A stretch of DNA of 64,000 nt from Cupriavidus laharis (GTDB taxonomy: Bacteria; Pseudomonadota; Gammaproteobacteria; Burkholderiales; Burkholderiaceae): assembly GCF_914271435.1 (NCBI RefSeq), contig NZ_CAJZAI010000007.1, positions 186,001-250,000 of the forward strand, read 5' to 3'. Below the pieces are notes generated by a model. The model saw only the letters and a list, made by a program, of their open reading frames with translations, was not told the DNA's origin and ran no database searches. The position numbers were made by a program, and so were the translations under genes. Positions within the stretch are counted from its first letter, which is position 1, and each line of letters starts with the position of its first letter. This document shows, piece after piece, positions 19,896-31,507 of the stretch.

Positions 19896-20942
19896 ATGAC
19901 ATTCAACCCGCACGACAGGAACCTGTCGGTTTTCCATCACCCGATCCTGACCGTCCTGGTCGATGACAGCAAGTCGTTCATCGACAGCCTGGCATTCCAG
20001 ATGGATGCCTCGCGCGCGGTGGTCACATTCACGGACCCGCGCGAAGCCCTGCAGTGGATTCGCGACGCCTACGCCACACGGTTTCCCGCCTTCCTGCCGG
20101 TGCGGGTCACGCACGACGACCTGACCTTCCTCACCGAGCGGCGCACAGTGCAGCTTGATATCGACCGCATCCATCGTCAGATCCATGACGTCAACCGCTT
20201 CCTGCAGCCCGGCGTGATCGTGGTGGATTATTCGATGCCGCAGATGGACGGGCTGGAGTTCTGCCAGGCGCTGCAGGACCTGCCGTGCAAGACCATCCTG
20301 CTGACCGGCACCGCCGACGAAAGTATTGCCGTGCAGGGCTTCAACCACGGCCTGATCGACCGCTATGTGAAGAAGCACGAAGCCAACATGGTCGAGCGCC
20401 TGGGCCAGGAAATCGATGCCTTGCAGCAGCAGTATTTCGCCACACTGTCGCGCACATTGCGCGAACTGCTGACGCGGCATTCGTACTCGTTCCTGTCGGA
20501 TCCGGCCATGACCGAACGCGTACGGCAGATCACCGCGCGCTATGGCTTTGTCGAGTACTACCTGTACCCCAATCCGGTCGGCATCCTGATGCTGACGGCG
20601 CAGGGCCATGCCACGCTGATGGTGATCGAAACCCACGCCGGGCTGATGAGCCAGGTCGAATCGGCCGAGGCCTACGACGCGCCGGCCGCGCTGGTCGAAG
20701 GCCTGCGCGAAGGCCGCCTGGTGCCCTTCTTCTGGCCTGGCAACGGCATGTACACGCCGGCCTGCGTCGACTGGGAGCAATATTGCCTGCCGGCCGAACG
20801 CTGCGAGGGGCGCGAGGAGTATTTCTACGCCCTGTTCGACCTGCCGCGCCACCTGCTGCAGGAGCCGGTAGTCAGCCAGCAGGCCTTCCTGGCCGACTTC
20901 GCGCGCAATCCCGACGTACTGACAGGCCGCAAGCGACCCTGA
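19896..20942 (+). CDS. Orphan response regulator with atypical receiver and unknown output domain
   Basis: A 348-residue protein. The N-terminus has ILTVLVDDSKSF (acidic pocket), and much later VIVVDYSMPQMDGLEFCQAL (phospho-acceptor Asp), then TILLTGTADE and DRYVKKHEAN (Lys). The distance from the acidic pair to the acceptor Asp is about 85 residues rather than the usual ~45, so an insertion of about 40 residues (including VRVTHDDLTFLTERRTVQLDIDRIHRQIHDV) splits the receiver. A helix (LGQEIDALQQQYFATLSRTLRELL) leads to about 180 residues that match no output domain I know. No kinase gene is adjacent. Confidence 0.75.
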   Translation: MTFNPHDRNLSVFHHPILTVLVDDSKSFIDSLAFQMDASRAVVTFTDPREALQWIRDAYATRFPAFLPVRVTHDDLTFLTERRTVQLDIDRIHRQIHDVNRFLQPGVIVVDYSMPQMDGLEFCQALQDLPCKTILLTGTADESIAVQGFNHGLIDRYVKKHEANMVERLGQEIDALQQQYFATLSRTLRELLTRHSYSFLSDPAMTERVRQITARYGFVEYYLYPNPVGILMLTAQGHATLMVIETHAGLMSQVESAEAYDAPAALVEGLREGRLVPFFWPGNGMYTPACVDWEQYCLPAERCEGREEYFYALFDLPRHLLQEPVVSQQAFLADFARNPDVLTGRKRP

Positions 20943-20969
20943 CTGTCAGGCGGCCGGCGCCCGGGCCAC

Positions 20970-22223
20970 TCAGGCGGGCTGGGGCCCGCGGTTGCCGCCC
21001 CGCACCATGTCGAAGCGGAACAGGCGGCATTCGATGTTGCCGTTGTAGAGCGGCGTGCGCCGCGATTCCTTGAGCCGCAGCCGCTTGGGCATCGACAGGT
21101 CCCCGGTGAAAACCCACGCCTGCCAGCCAGCGAAGCTCTGCTTGAGCGTGGTGGCAAAGGCGCTGGCGAACTGGTTGGCGGCGGCCTCCTCGGCCTCGTC
21201 GCGCGGCATTTCGGCCTGGGCCTGGCGGCGCTCGCCGCGCACCACGATCCGTTCGCCATACGGCGGATTCATCAGCAACAGGCCTGGCTCGGCGAACGGC
21301 GGCTGCGTGAAGCGCGCATCCACCTGCTTGGTGCGCGCCTCGCCCGGCAGGCCGGCGCGTGTCCAGTTGGCCTGCGCCATGGCGAGCATATCGGTGGAGA
21401 TGTCCGACCCGGCGATCTGCAGGCCGTCCGCCGACGCCAGCATGCGCGCGCGCTGGGCATCGGCCTTGAGCTTCTGCCAGGCCTTGGTGTCCGCCCCCTT
21501 CAACCATTCGAACGCGAAGCTGCGGCTGCCACCCGGCGCGATGTCCAAGGCCACCTGAGCGGCTTCAATCAGGAACGTGCCGCTGCCGCACATCGGGTCA
21601 TAGAACGGGCGGTTCGTCTGGCCGCGCACCCAGCCTGCCAGGCGCAGGATGCCCGCCGCAAGGTTCTCCTTCAGCGGTGCCTCGCCCTTCTCCATGCGCC
21701 AGCCGCGCTTGAACAGCGGCTCGCCGGTGGTATCGAGGTACAACGTGCAGTCGTGTTCGGTCAGGTGGGCATAAATGCGCACATCCGGACTGACGGTATC
21801 CACGCTCGGCCGCGCGCCCAGGCGTTCGCGCATGGCATCGCAGACGCCGTCCTTGATGCGCAGCGCGGTGAAGTTCAGGCTGCGCAGCGGCGACTTGGTG
21901 GCGGTCAGATCCACGCGGATCGACTCGTCGGGCGAGAACCACTGCTCCCAGCGCTGGCTGCGCACCAGGGAGTAGATATCGTCCTCGTGCCGGTAGCCGC
22001 GGGCGGCCACGCGCATCAGCACGCGGCTGGCAATGCGCGAATGCAGGTTGACGGCGTACGCGGCCGCCATTTCGCCCGAAAAGCTGACACCGCCCGGCAC
22101 CTCGCGATGCACCTCGAACGGGGCCAGCGCCGCCATTCCGGGCCGCGCGGCGATCTCGCGCAGTTCTTCGGCGAGCGCGCCCTCCAGGCCGCGCGGGCAG
22201 GGAGCAAAGAAAGCTTGGGTCAT
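20970..22223 (-). CDS. rlmL: THUMP-domain 23S rRNA guanine-N2 methyltransferase, RlmL type
   Basis: A 417-residue RNA methyltransferase. The N-terminal THUMP/ferredoxin-like part (FFAPCPRGLEGALAEELREI) is followed by a Rossmann methyltransferase domain with YDPMCGSGTFLIEAA and the catalytic motif LLMNPPYGER. This layout corresponds to the RlmL half of E. coli RlmKL, which methylates G2445 of 23S rRNA; the RlmK half is absent. A charged insertion (RGERRQAQAEMPRDEAEEAA) follows NPPYGER. ATG 22223 has a CAGGAA ribosome site. Confidence 0.88.
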   Translation of the reverse strand: MTQAFFAPCPRGLEGALAEELREIAARPGMAALAPFEVHREVPGGVSFSGEMAAAYAVNLHSRIASRVLMRVAARGYRHEDDIYSLVRSQRWEQWFSPDESIRVDLTATKSPLRSLNFTALRIKDGVCDAMRERLGARPSVDTVSPDVRIYAHLTEHDCTLYLDTTGEPLFKRGWRMEKGEAPLKENLAAGILRLAGWVRGQTNRPFYDPMCGSGTFLIEAAQVALDIAPGGSRSFAFEWLKGADTKAWQKLKADAQRARMLASADGLQIAGSDISTDMLAMAQANWTRAGLPGEARTKQVDARFTQPPFAEPGLLLMNPPYGERIVVRGERRQAQAEMPRDEAEEAAANQFASAFATTLKQSFAGWQAWVFTGDLSMPKRLRLKESRRTPLYNGNIECRLFRFDMVRGGNRGPQPA

Positions 22224-22239
22224 GGATTCGGGTTCCTGC

Positions 22240-22268
22240 AAACAAAAACGTCCGCCGTGGCGGACGGG
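22240..22268 (-). terminator. Rho-independent terminator after the DsbA-fold isomerase gene
   Basis: Read on the minus strand, CGTCCGCC / GGCGGACG with a 2-base loop is followed by TTTTTG. It lies between the isomerase gene and the downstream methyltransferase start. Confidence 0.88.
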
Positions 22269-22294
22269 ACGATCAGATTAATCTATGCGACGGT

Positions 22295-22900
22295 TCAACT
22301 GGCCGCCAGTGCGCGGTCGAGGAAGTCGAGCCGGTCCTGGCCCCAGTAGGGCTGGCCATCGTAGACGTACCACGGGGCGCCGAACACGCCCGCCGAGATC
22401 GCGTCCTGCGTGTTCTGCGCGTAGGCGGCCTGCACGGCCTGCCCCTCGCTGGCCTTGAGCAGGCTGGCGCCATCCAGACCGGCCTCGTCGGCAAGCTGCG
22501 CGAGCGTGGCGGCATCCGCGATATTGCGCTGCTGCGCCCACAGCGCCGTGCCAATGGCACCGAGGAGCTCCATGGCGCGCGCGGTGCCGTGCGCCAGTTG
22601 GGTCGCAATGATCAGCTTGCTGGCCGGGTCGCCGGACACCGGGAAATACGTCGGCTGCACGTTCAGCGGCTTACCCAGGAATTCGCTCCAGCGTGCCAGT
22701 TCGACCAGCCGGTAGGCCTGGCGCTGCGGCGGACGCTGCGCGAGCGGAAGGCCGCCGGACACCGAGAACACCTTGCCGAGATCGCACGGCTTCAGGTTGA
22801 CCTGGGCGCCGTGGTTGGCTGTGATGGCGGCAAAGCGCTCATGCCCCAGGTAGACGTAGGGAGACTGCGGCGAGAAATAGTAATCGACCTGCTTGCTCAT
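22295..22900 (-). CDS. 2-hydroxychromene-2-carboxylate isomerase family protein (DsbA-like fold)
   Basis: A 201-residue protein with the thioredoxin/DsbA fold of kappa-class glutathione transferases and 2-hydroxychromene-2-carboxylate isomerases. The N-terminus QVDYYFSPQSPYVYLGHERF has the family Ser where DsbA has CxxC, and the C-terminus has ISAGVFGAPWYVYDGQPYWGQDRLDFLDRAL. No signal peptide is present, so it is cytosolic. There are no aromatic-degradation genes nearby, so the true substrate is open. It precedes the RlmL gene on the same strand but has its own terminator. Confidence 0.9.
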   Translation of the reverse strand: MSKQVDYYFSPQSPYVYLGHERFAAITANHGAQVNLKPCDLGKVFSVSGGLPLAQRPPQRQAYRLVELARWSEFLGKPLNVQPTYFPVSGDPASKLIIATQLAHGTARAMELLGAIGTALWAQQRNIADAATLAQLADEAGLDGASLLKASEGQAVQAAYAQNTQDAISAGVFGAPWYVYDGQPYWGQDRLDFLDRALAAS

Positions 22901-22937
22901 CTTGCGCTCGATTGGGAGAGTCCCTTAGGACCGGGTT

Positions 22938-23360
22938 TCAGAACGGCTTGACCACCACCAGGATCACTACCGCCAGCAGCACCAGCACGGGCAACTCGTT
23001 GAACCAGCGGTAGAAGGTATGCGAGCGGGTGTTGCCGCCCGCCTCGAACTTCTTCAGCAGCCTGCCACAGCCGTGGTGGTAGCCGATCAACACCAGCACC
23101 AGCGCCAGCTTGGCATGCATCCAGCCCTGCCCCGGACCGCGGCCGATGCCGTAGCCAAGGTACAGCCACAGGCCGAACACCACCGCCGGCACGGCCAGCA
23201 TGGTCATGAAGCGGTAGAGCTTGCGCGCCATCAGCAGCAGGCGCTGCATGCCGGCCGGCTCGGTCTCCATGGCCAGGTTGACGAAGATGCGCGGCAGGTA
23301 GAACAGGCCGGCAAACCAGGACACGACAAAGACGATGTGAAGTGCTTTGACCCAGAGCAT
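22938..23360 (-). CDS. hemJ: HemJ-type protoporphyrinogen IX oxidase
   Basis: A 140-residue inner-membrane protein with four helices, typical of HemJ, which oxidises protoporphyrinogen IX in haem synthesis. Conserved features are the start MLWVKALHIVFVVSWFAGLFYLPRIFV with the key His, WMHAKLALVLVLIGYHHGCGRLLKKF, and the C-terminal NELPVLVLLAVVILVVVKPF. ATG 23360 is chosen because the family begins MLWVKALH. A palindromic intergenic repeat at 23407-23478 lies between it and proA. Confidence 0.9.
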   Translation of the reverse strand: MLWVKALHIVFVVSWFAGLFYLPRIFVNLAMETEPAGMQRLLLMARKLYRFMTMLAVPAVVFGLWLYLGYGIGRGPGQGWMHAKLALVLVLIGYHHGCGRLLKKFEAGGNTRSHTFYRWFNELPVLVLLAVVILVVVKPF

Positions 23361-23406
23361 TGGTTTTCTTGTGTTACGCGAACGCGCCAAGGCCTGAGTA
23401 AACACC

Positions 23407-23478
23407 GTCGTCCCCGCGCAGGCGGGGACCCAGCGACGTCAAAAGACGCTGGATTCCCGCCTGCGCGGGAATGACGAC
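23407..23478. repeat. Palindromic intergenic repeat between proA and hemJ
   Basis: Two related arms, each itself palindromic (GTCCCCGCGCAGGCGGGGAC and ATTCCCGCCTGCGCGGGAAT), face each other across a short centre, giving a long inverted repeat of about 72 bases. This resembles the dispersed GTCATTCCCGCG-type elements found between genes in many proteobacteria. Copy number in this genome cannot be judged; a second copy is not seen in the window. Confidence 0.75.
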
Positions 23479-23502
23479 GCTCAGATCTTGGTGAACCACG
23501 CC

Positions 23503-24783
23503 TCAGGTACGGATCTCGCCGTGGCCGAACACCACGTACTTCAGCGACGTCAGCCCCTCCAGCCCGACGGGGCCGCGTGCGTGCAGCTTGTCGTTGGAGA
23601 TGCCGATCTCCGCGCCCAGGCCGTACTCGAAGCCGTCGGCAAAGCGCGTCGAGGCGTTGATCATCACGCTGGCCGAGTCGACTTCGCGGATGAAGCGCAT
23701 GCCAGCCGAGTAGTTCTCGGTGATGATCGAATCGGTGTGGTGCGAGCCGTATTCGTTGATATGCGCAACGGCTTCGTCCAGCCCCGGCACGGTCTTGATC
23801 GCAAGGATCGGGGCCAGGTATTCCAGGCGCCAGTCTTCCTCCTGCGCATCGACGAGCCCGCTGAAGCCCGCGGCTTCCAGCGTGGCGCGCGTGGCCGGGC
23901 AGACGCGCAGCTCGACGCCCTTCTCCTGGTAGATGCGGCACAGCGGCGGCAACGCGCGCGCGGCGATGTCCTGCGACACCAGCAGCGTCTCCATGGTGTT
24001 GCACGGCGCGTAACGCTGGGTCTTGGCGTTGTCGCAGACGCGCACGGCCTTGTCGAGGTCGGCGTCGGCGTCGATGAACACATGGCAGATGCCGTCCAGG
24101 TGCTTGATCATCGGCACGCGCGCTTCTTCCATCAGCCGCGCGATCAGGCTTTTGCCGCCACGCGGGACGATCACGTCGACATACTCGGTCATCGTGATCA
24201 GGCGGCCGACTGCCGCACGGTCCGTGGTTTCGATGACCTGCACGGCCTCGGGAGGCAGGCCGGCGCTTGCCAGGCCCTCTGCCACCAGCGCGGCCAGCGC
24301 GGTGTTCGACTCGATCGCTTCCGAACCGCCGCGCAGGATAGTGGCGTTGCCCGACTTCAGGCACAGCGCCGCCGCGTCGATGGTCACGTTCGGACGCGAC
24401 TCATAGATGATGCCGATCACGCCGAGCGGCACGCGCATCTGGCCGACCTGGATGCCGGTCGGGCGGAACTTCATGTTCGAGATCTCGCCGATCGGGTCGG
24501 CCAGCGCGGCGATCTGCTCCAGGCCTTCTGCCATCGTCTTGATGGCCTTGTCCGACAGGGTCAGGCGGTCGACAAAGGCAGCATCCTGCCCGTGGGCACG
24601 GGCGCGCTCGACATCGCGCGCGTTGACGGCCTTGAGCTTGTCGGCATCACGCCGGATCGCCGCGGCAATGGTCAGCAGCGCACGGTTCTTGTCGGCGGTG
24701 GAGGCGCGCGCCATCGCGCGCGATGCCGCGCGTGCCTGGCGGCCAACGCGGTCCATGTATTGGTTGAGGTCGAGCTCGGTCAT
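23503..24783 (-). CDS. proA: Gamma-glutamyl phosphate reductase
   Basis: ProA catalyses the second step of proline synthesis. The 426-residue product has the aldehyde-dehydrogenase fold. Visible marks are [30 protein letters not shown], the catalytic Cys in [13 protein letters not shown], and the C-terminal [41 protein letters not shown] 24783 ([13 protein letters not shown]) is the family start. It lies downstream of holA with a 72-base gap containing a hairpin; proB is not in the window. Confidence 0.97.
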   Translation of the reverse strand: MTELDLNQYMDRVGRQARAASRAMARASTADKNRALLTIAAAIRRDADKLKAVNARDVERARAHGQDAAFVDRLTLSDKAIKTMAEGLEQIAALADPIGEISNMKFRPTGIQVGQMRVPLGVIGIIYESRPNVTIDAAALCLKSGNATILRGGSEAIESNTALAALVAEGLASAGLPPEAVQVIETTDRAAVGRLITMTEYVDVIVPRGGKSLIARLMEEARVPMIKHLDGICHVFIDADADLDKAVRVCDNAKTQRYAPCNTMETLLVSQDIAARALPPLCRIYQEKGVELRVCPATRATLEAAGFSGLVDAQEEDWRLEYLAPILAIKTVPGLDEAVAHINEYGSHHTDSIITENYSAGMRFIREVDSASVMINASTRFADGFEYGLGAEIGISNDKLHARGPVGLEGLTSLKYVVFGHGEIRT

Positions 24784-24824
24784 GTTCGTGGCCTTCAGAC
24801 GACGGCCGTCTGAGAATGTTTCTT

Positions 24825-24844
24825 CTCTCCCGCAAGCGGGAGAG
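24825..24844. repeat. Short palindrome between holA and proA
   Basis: CTCTCCCGC / GCGGGAGAG with a 2-base loop forms a 9-bp hairpin in the 72-base gap. No T run follows in either direction. The same 9-base arms recur inside the vgrG gene (56821-56846), suggesting a dispersed small repeat. Confidence 0.7.
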
Positions 24845-24855
24845 CGGGGCAAGGA

Positions 24856-25914
24856 TCAGCGCGCGATCATCAGCGCCAGCTGCTGCAGGCCATCCCATGG
24901 CTCTGCCGGCAACGGGCCGCTGCCCGGCGGCGGCAGGTCGGACAAACCCTTCACCTGCCGGTCCAGCCGCGCGGCCATGGACAGCGCTGCATCCAGCCGC
25001 GCCTGCGTGAGCCGCTGCGCGGCCTGCGGCACCAGCCGCTCGCGCGGGCCCCAGACCCGCAGCTCGCGCATCAGCACGGCGGCTGGCTTGCCGGCCGCGA
25101 TGCCTTGCCGGACCTTGGATAATACGCGAATTTCCTCGGTCAGCGCCCACAGCACCAGCACCGTGGCCTCGCCCTCGCCGCGCAGCCCTTCGAGCATGCG
25201 CACCAGGCGCGGCACGTCGCCGCCCAGCATCGCTTCGGACAGCTTGAATACATCGTAGCGGGCCACGTTGAGCACCGCATCGTGCACCTGGTCGAACGTG
25301 AGTTCGCCGGGCGGATACAGCAGGCCGAGCTTCTGGATTTCCTGGTGGGCCGCCAGCAGGTTGCCTTCCACCTTGTCGGCAATGAACTGCAGGGCACGCC
25401 GGCCGGGCTCACCGCCTTCCACGCGCTGCTGCTGCAGCGCCAGGCGCTCCCCTACCCAGGCCGGCAGCCGGGTGCGGTCCACGGAGTCGACCTTGATCGA
25501 TACGCCCGCCGATTCCAGCGCCTGGAACCAGGCCGACTTGGACGTAGCGAAATCCAGCCGCGGCAGGGTGACCAGCATCACCACGTCGGGCGATGGCTGG
25601 GCGGCCACGGCGCGCAGCGCCTCGCCACCGTCCTTGCCGGGCTTGCCGGATGGAATGCGCAGTTCGACGATCTTGCGATCGCCGAACAGCGACATTGACT
25701 GCTGCGCCTCGACCAGCTGGCCCCAGTGGAAATTGCGCTCCGCCACGAGCACGTCGCGCTCGGAAAAACCGGCTTCGCGCGCGGTCTGGCGCAGACGGTC
25801 GACCGCCTCGAGCACCAGCAGGTGCTCGTCGCCATGGACCACGTACAGCGGCGCCAGGCCCTTGGCCTTGGCCTGCCGCAGGTGGGCGTCGAGTCCGTCG
25901 AGCTTGAGCTGCAT
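24856..25914 (-). CDS. holA: DNA polymerase III delta subunit
   Basis: HolA is the clamp-loader subunit that opens the beta sliding clamp. The 352-residue product shows the family pattern PLYVVHGDEHLLVLEAVDRLRQTA, SLFGDRKIVELRIPSGKPGKDGGEAL and FIADKVEGNLLAAHQEIQKLGLLYPPG. It lies in the leuS-lptE-holA order conserved in many proteobacteria, with a 23-base gap to lptE, so one operon is likely. Confidence 0.95.
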   Translation of the reverse strand: MQLKLDGLDAHLRQAKAKGLAPLYVVHGDEHLLVLEAVDRLRQTAREAGFSERDVLVAERNFHWGQLVEAQQSMSLFGDRKIVELRIPSGKPGKDGGEALRAVAAQPSPDVVMLVTLPRLDFATSKSAWFQALESAGVSIKVDSVDRTRLPAWVGERLALQQQRVEGGEPGRRALQFIADKVEGNLLAAHQEIQKLGLLYPPGELTFDQVHDAVLNVARYDVFKLSEAMLGGDVPRLVRMLEGLRGEGEATVLVLWALTEEIRVLSKVRQGIAAGKPAAVLMRELRVWGPRERLVPQAAQRLTQARLDAALSMAARLDRQVKGLSDLPPPGSGPLPAEPWDGLQQLALMIAR

Positions 25915-25937
25915 GCCGGTGCGGGACGTGGACGCGC

Positions 25938-26444
25938 TCAGATGACCTTGACCGCGGCCAGCCGGCGCATCAGCTGCTGCACGATGTCACGCTGCATGTC
26001 GCGGTAGAGCTGCTGCTCTTCGTAGTCCTTGGCCAGCGTATTGGCTTCGTTATAGGTCAGGTCGCGCGTGAGGATGAGCTGCGACGGCGGGATCAGCTCC
26101 TTGCCGGCGGCATCGCGCAGGCGGAAGCTGAAGCGCTGCGTCAGGCGGTATTCGCGCACCACGCCTTCGGTCGTGATCGACAGGATGGTCTTGGTGCGGG
26201 TGTCCTGCAGCACGTCGAGCAGCGCGTCGGCCTCTTTCTGGTCGGCCACGACCGTGGTGTCGGAACCGCCGCGGATCGCGCGGCGCAGGTCCGAACCCAT
26301 CAGCGTATTGGGCGGAATTCCGATATAGAGCCGCTTGAACGCGAAATCGGCATTGCCGCGCATGTGGAAGCCGCAGCCCGCCAGCAGGCCCGTGGCCAGC
26401 ATCGCGGCGAGCAGCTTGCGGCGGCCCTTGTCCAGTCGATCCAT
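25938..26444 (-). CDS. lptE: LPS-assembly lipoprotein LptE
   Basis: LptE plugs the LptD barrel that inserts lipopolysaccharide in the outer membrane. The N-terminal lipobox LLAGCGF is followed by HMRGNADFAFKRLYIGIPPNT and a C-terminal YEEQQLYRDMQRDIVQQLMRRLAAV helix, both typical. ATG 26444 has AAGGAA at good spacing; an in-frame ATG six codons earlier (26462) is also possible. It sits between leuS (45-base gap) and holA, the classical order. Confidence 0.93.
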   Translation of the reverse strand: MDRLDKGRRKLLAAMLATGLLAGCGFHMRGNADFAFKRLYIGIPPNTLMGSDLRRAIRGGSDTTVVADQKEADALLDVLQDTRTKTILSITTEGVVREYRLTQRFSFRLRDAAGKELIPPSQLILTRDLTYNEANTLAKDYEEQQLYRDMQRDIVQQLMRRLAAVKVI

Positions 26445-26489
26445 TCTCGGCGATTCCTTCATCCGCTTGTCGGTTTCCGATGCCTGCGC

Positions 26490-29261
<2,772 letters not shown>

Positions 29262-29283
29262 TCACGGGCGTGCCGGGCGGCGC

Positions 29284-30087
<804 letters not shown>

Positions 30088-30183
30088 TTACCTGGCGATA
30101 TCGGAAAACGGCCGGTCGCGAAGCGCCGGCCGGGAATCAGGATAGCGGCCGGCTTCGGCCGCTGCGGCACGCCTGGGCGCGCT

Positions 30184-30798
30184 TCAGTTCGACTGCGCAG
30201 TGGATTCAGGCTGGGTGCCGGCAGCCGGCGTGGCGGCCGACGTTGCCGGAGCCGCTTCAGCCTGCGCAGCCGATGCGGCCGGAACGTCTTGCGGCGCAGC
30301 GGGTGCCGCCGCAGGCGCCGGCGCTGCGGCCTGGCTGCCCGGAGTGCCGCCAACGCCCGGTCTCTGGTCCTTCAGCGCCTTCTTCATGCCGTCGATTTCG
30401 GCAATCAGCTCATATTCGGACGGCAACTCGTCGCCGCCAAACTTCACCAGCTTGTCGCCGTCAAAGTAAACAGTGAAGCGTCGCTGCTGGACAACCGCCG
30501 CATTGCCACGCCGGAACGAGAACACGTAGTCCCAGCGGTCGGCATGGAAAACGTCCGTGAGCAGCGGCGTGCCCAGCAGGAACTTCACCTGGTCGCGGGT
30601 CATGCCCTCGTGCAGTTGCGAAGCCGCCTCACGCGAGACGAAGTTGCCCTGCACGATATTGATCCGGTACGGCGTGATGGCGTTTGCGACCTTGCGCGAG
30701 GTGGCATCGTAGGTCGAGCAGGCACCGGCAAGAAGCGCCGCGGCCAGCAGGGAAAACACCAGCGTCGGACGCATGGCAGACGAACGGAATGAACGCAT
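30184..30798 (-). CDS. bamE: Outer-membrane assembly lipoprotein BamE with long Ala/Pro tail
   Basis: BamE is a small lipoprotein of the BAM complex that folds outer-membrane barrels. The lipobox LLAGACS is followed by RINIVQGNFVSREAASQLHEGMTRDQVKFLLGTPLLTDVFHADRWDYVFSFRRGN, the BamE core. The chain is 204 residues, longer than the ~110-120 of E. coli, because about 65 residues rich in Ala, Pro and Gln follow the core. ATG 30798 has a GGAAGCGAG ribosome site. It is divergent from fur, a common arrangement in this group. Confidence 0.94.
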   Translation of the reverse strand: MRSFRSSAMRPTLVFSLLAAALLAGACSTYDATSRKVANAITPYRINIVQGNFVSREAASQLHEGMTRDQVKFLLGTPLLTDVFHADRWDYVFSFRRGNAAVVQQRRFTVYFDGDKLVKFGGDELPSEYELIAEIDGMKKALKDQRPGVGGTPGSQAAAPAPAAAPAAPQDVPAASAAQAEAAPATSAATPAAGTQPESTAQSN

Positions 30799-30984
30799 GT
30801 ATCTCGCTTCCAGAGGGAAAGGAAAGTGCCGACAGGGACATTTCCGCCGCGCGGCGGCTGTCTGGGCTGCGACGGCATCCGGCGGGCTGAAGCCGCCTTC
30901 GCTGGCCCTGGCACCGGGCGACTTTTGTCGCCAAAACCCTTATGATTCAACTATCCAGACATTGTACTCTAGGGAGTCACGCCC

Positions 30985-31416
30985 ATGCCGAGTCCGGCAG
31001 AACTCAAGAATATCGGCCTGAAGGCGACCGTGCCCCGGCTGAAAATCCTTGAGATTTTTCAGACCAGTGAACAGCGCCACCTGAGCGCCGAAGACGTCTA
31101 CCGAATCCTGCTCAACGAGCATATGGATATCGGGCTGGCGACCGTTTACCGCGTGCTGACACAGTTCGAGCAGGCCGGCCTGCTTTCGCGCAACAACTTC
31201 GAATCCGGCAAGGCCATCTTCGAGCTCAACGAAGGCAAGCACCACGACCACCTGGTATGCCTCGATTGCGGCCGCGTGGAAGAGTTTTTCGATGGCGAGA
31301 TCGAGCAACGCCAGCAGAGCATCGCGCGCGAACGCGGCTTCGCGCTGCAGGAACACGCATTGTCGCTGTACGGCAACTGCACCAAGACTGACTGTCCCCA
31401 CAGACCAAAACGATAA
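30985..31416 (+). CDS. fur: Ferric uptake regulator Fur
   Basis: Fur is the iron-responsive repressor of iron uptake. The 143-residue protein has the winged-helix DNA-binding part ([40 protein letters not shown]), the metal region [23 protein letters not shown], and a C-terminal CTKTDCPH cysteine pair. AGGGAG precedes the ATG. It is divergent from bamE across a 186-base gap and ends at a shared terminator with phcA. Confidence 0.97.
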   Translation: MPSPAELKNIGLKATVPRLKILEIFQTSEQRHLSAEDVYRILLNEHMDIGLATVYRVLTQFEQAGLLSRNNFESGKAIFELNEGKHHDHLVCLDCGRVEEFFDGEIEQRQQSIARERGFALQEHALSLYGNCTKTDCPHRPKR

Positions 31417-31453
31417 GCCGGCCGCCGCCTGTGCGCGGCGGAACGGAAGCAAG

Positions 31454-31484
31454 AAAAAACCGGCGCCTCAACGCCGGTCTTTTT
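31454..31484. terminator. Bidirectional terminator between fur and phcA
   Basis: ACCGGCG / CGCCGGT with a 6-base loop is flanked by an A run on the left and CTTTTT on the right, so it can serve both converging genes. Confidence 0.88.
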
Positions 31485-31507
31485 ATGAGGCCTCGTGCGG
31501 CTCCCGG

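Noticed and set aside
18042..20852. Long minus-strand open frame (over 900 codons) opposite pntAB, pntB and the receiver gene
   Set aside because: Composition is dominated by His, Gln, Arg and Asp, as expected for the complement of GC-rich genes, and it crosses three well-supported genes.
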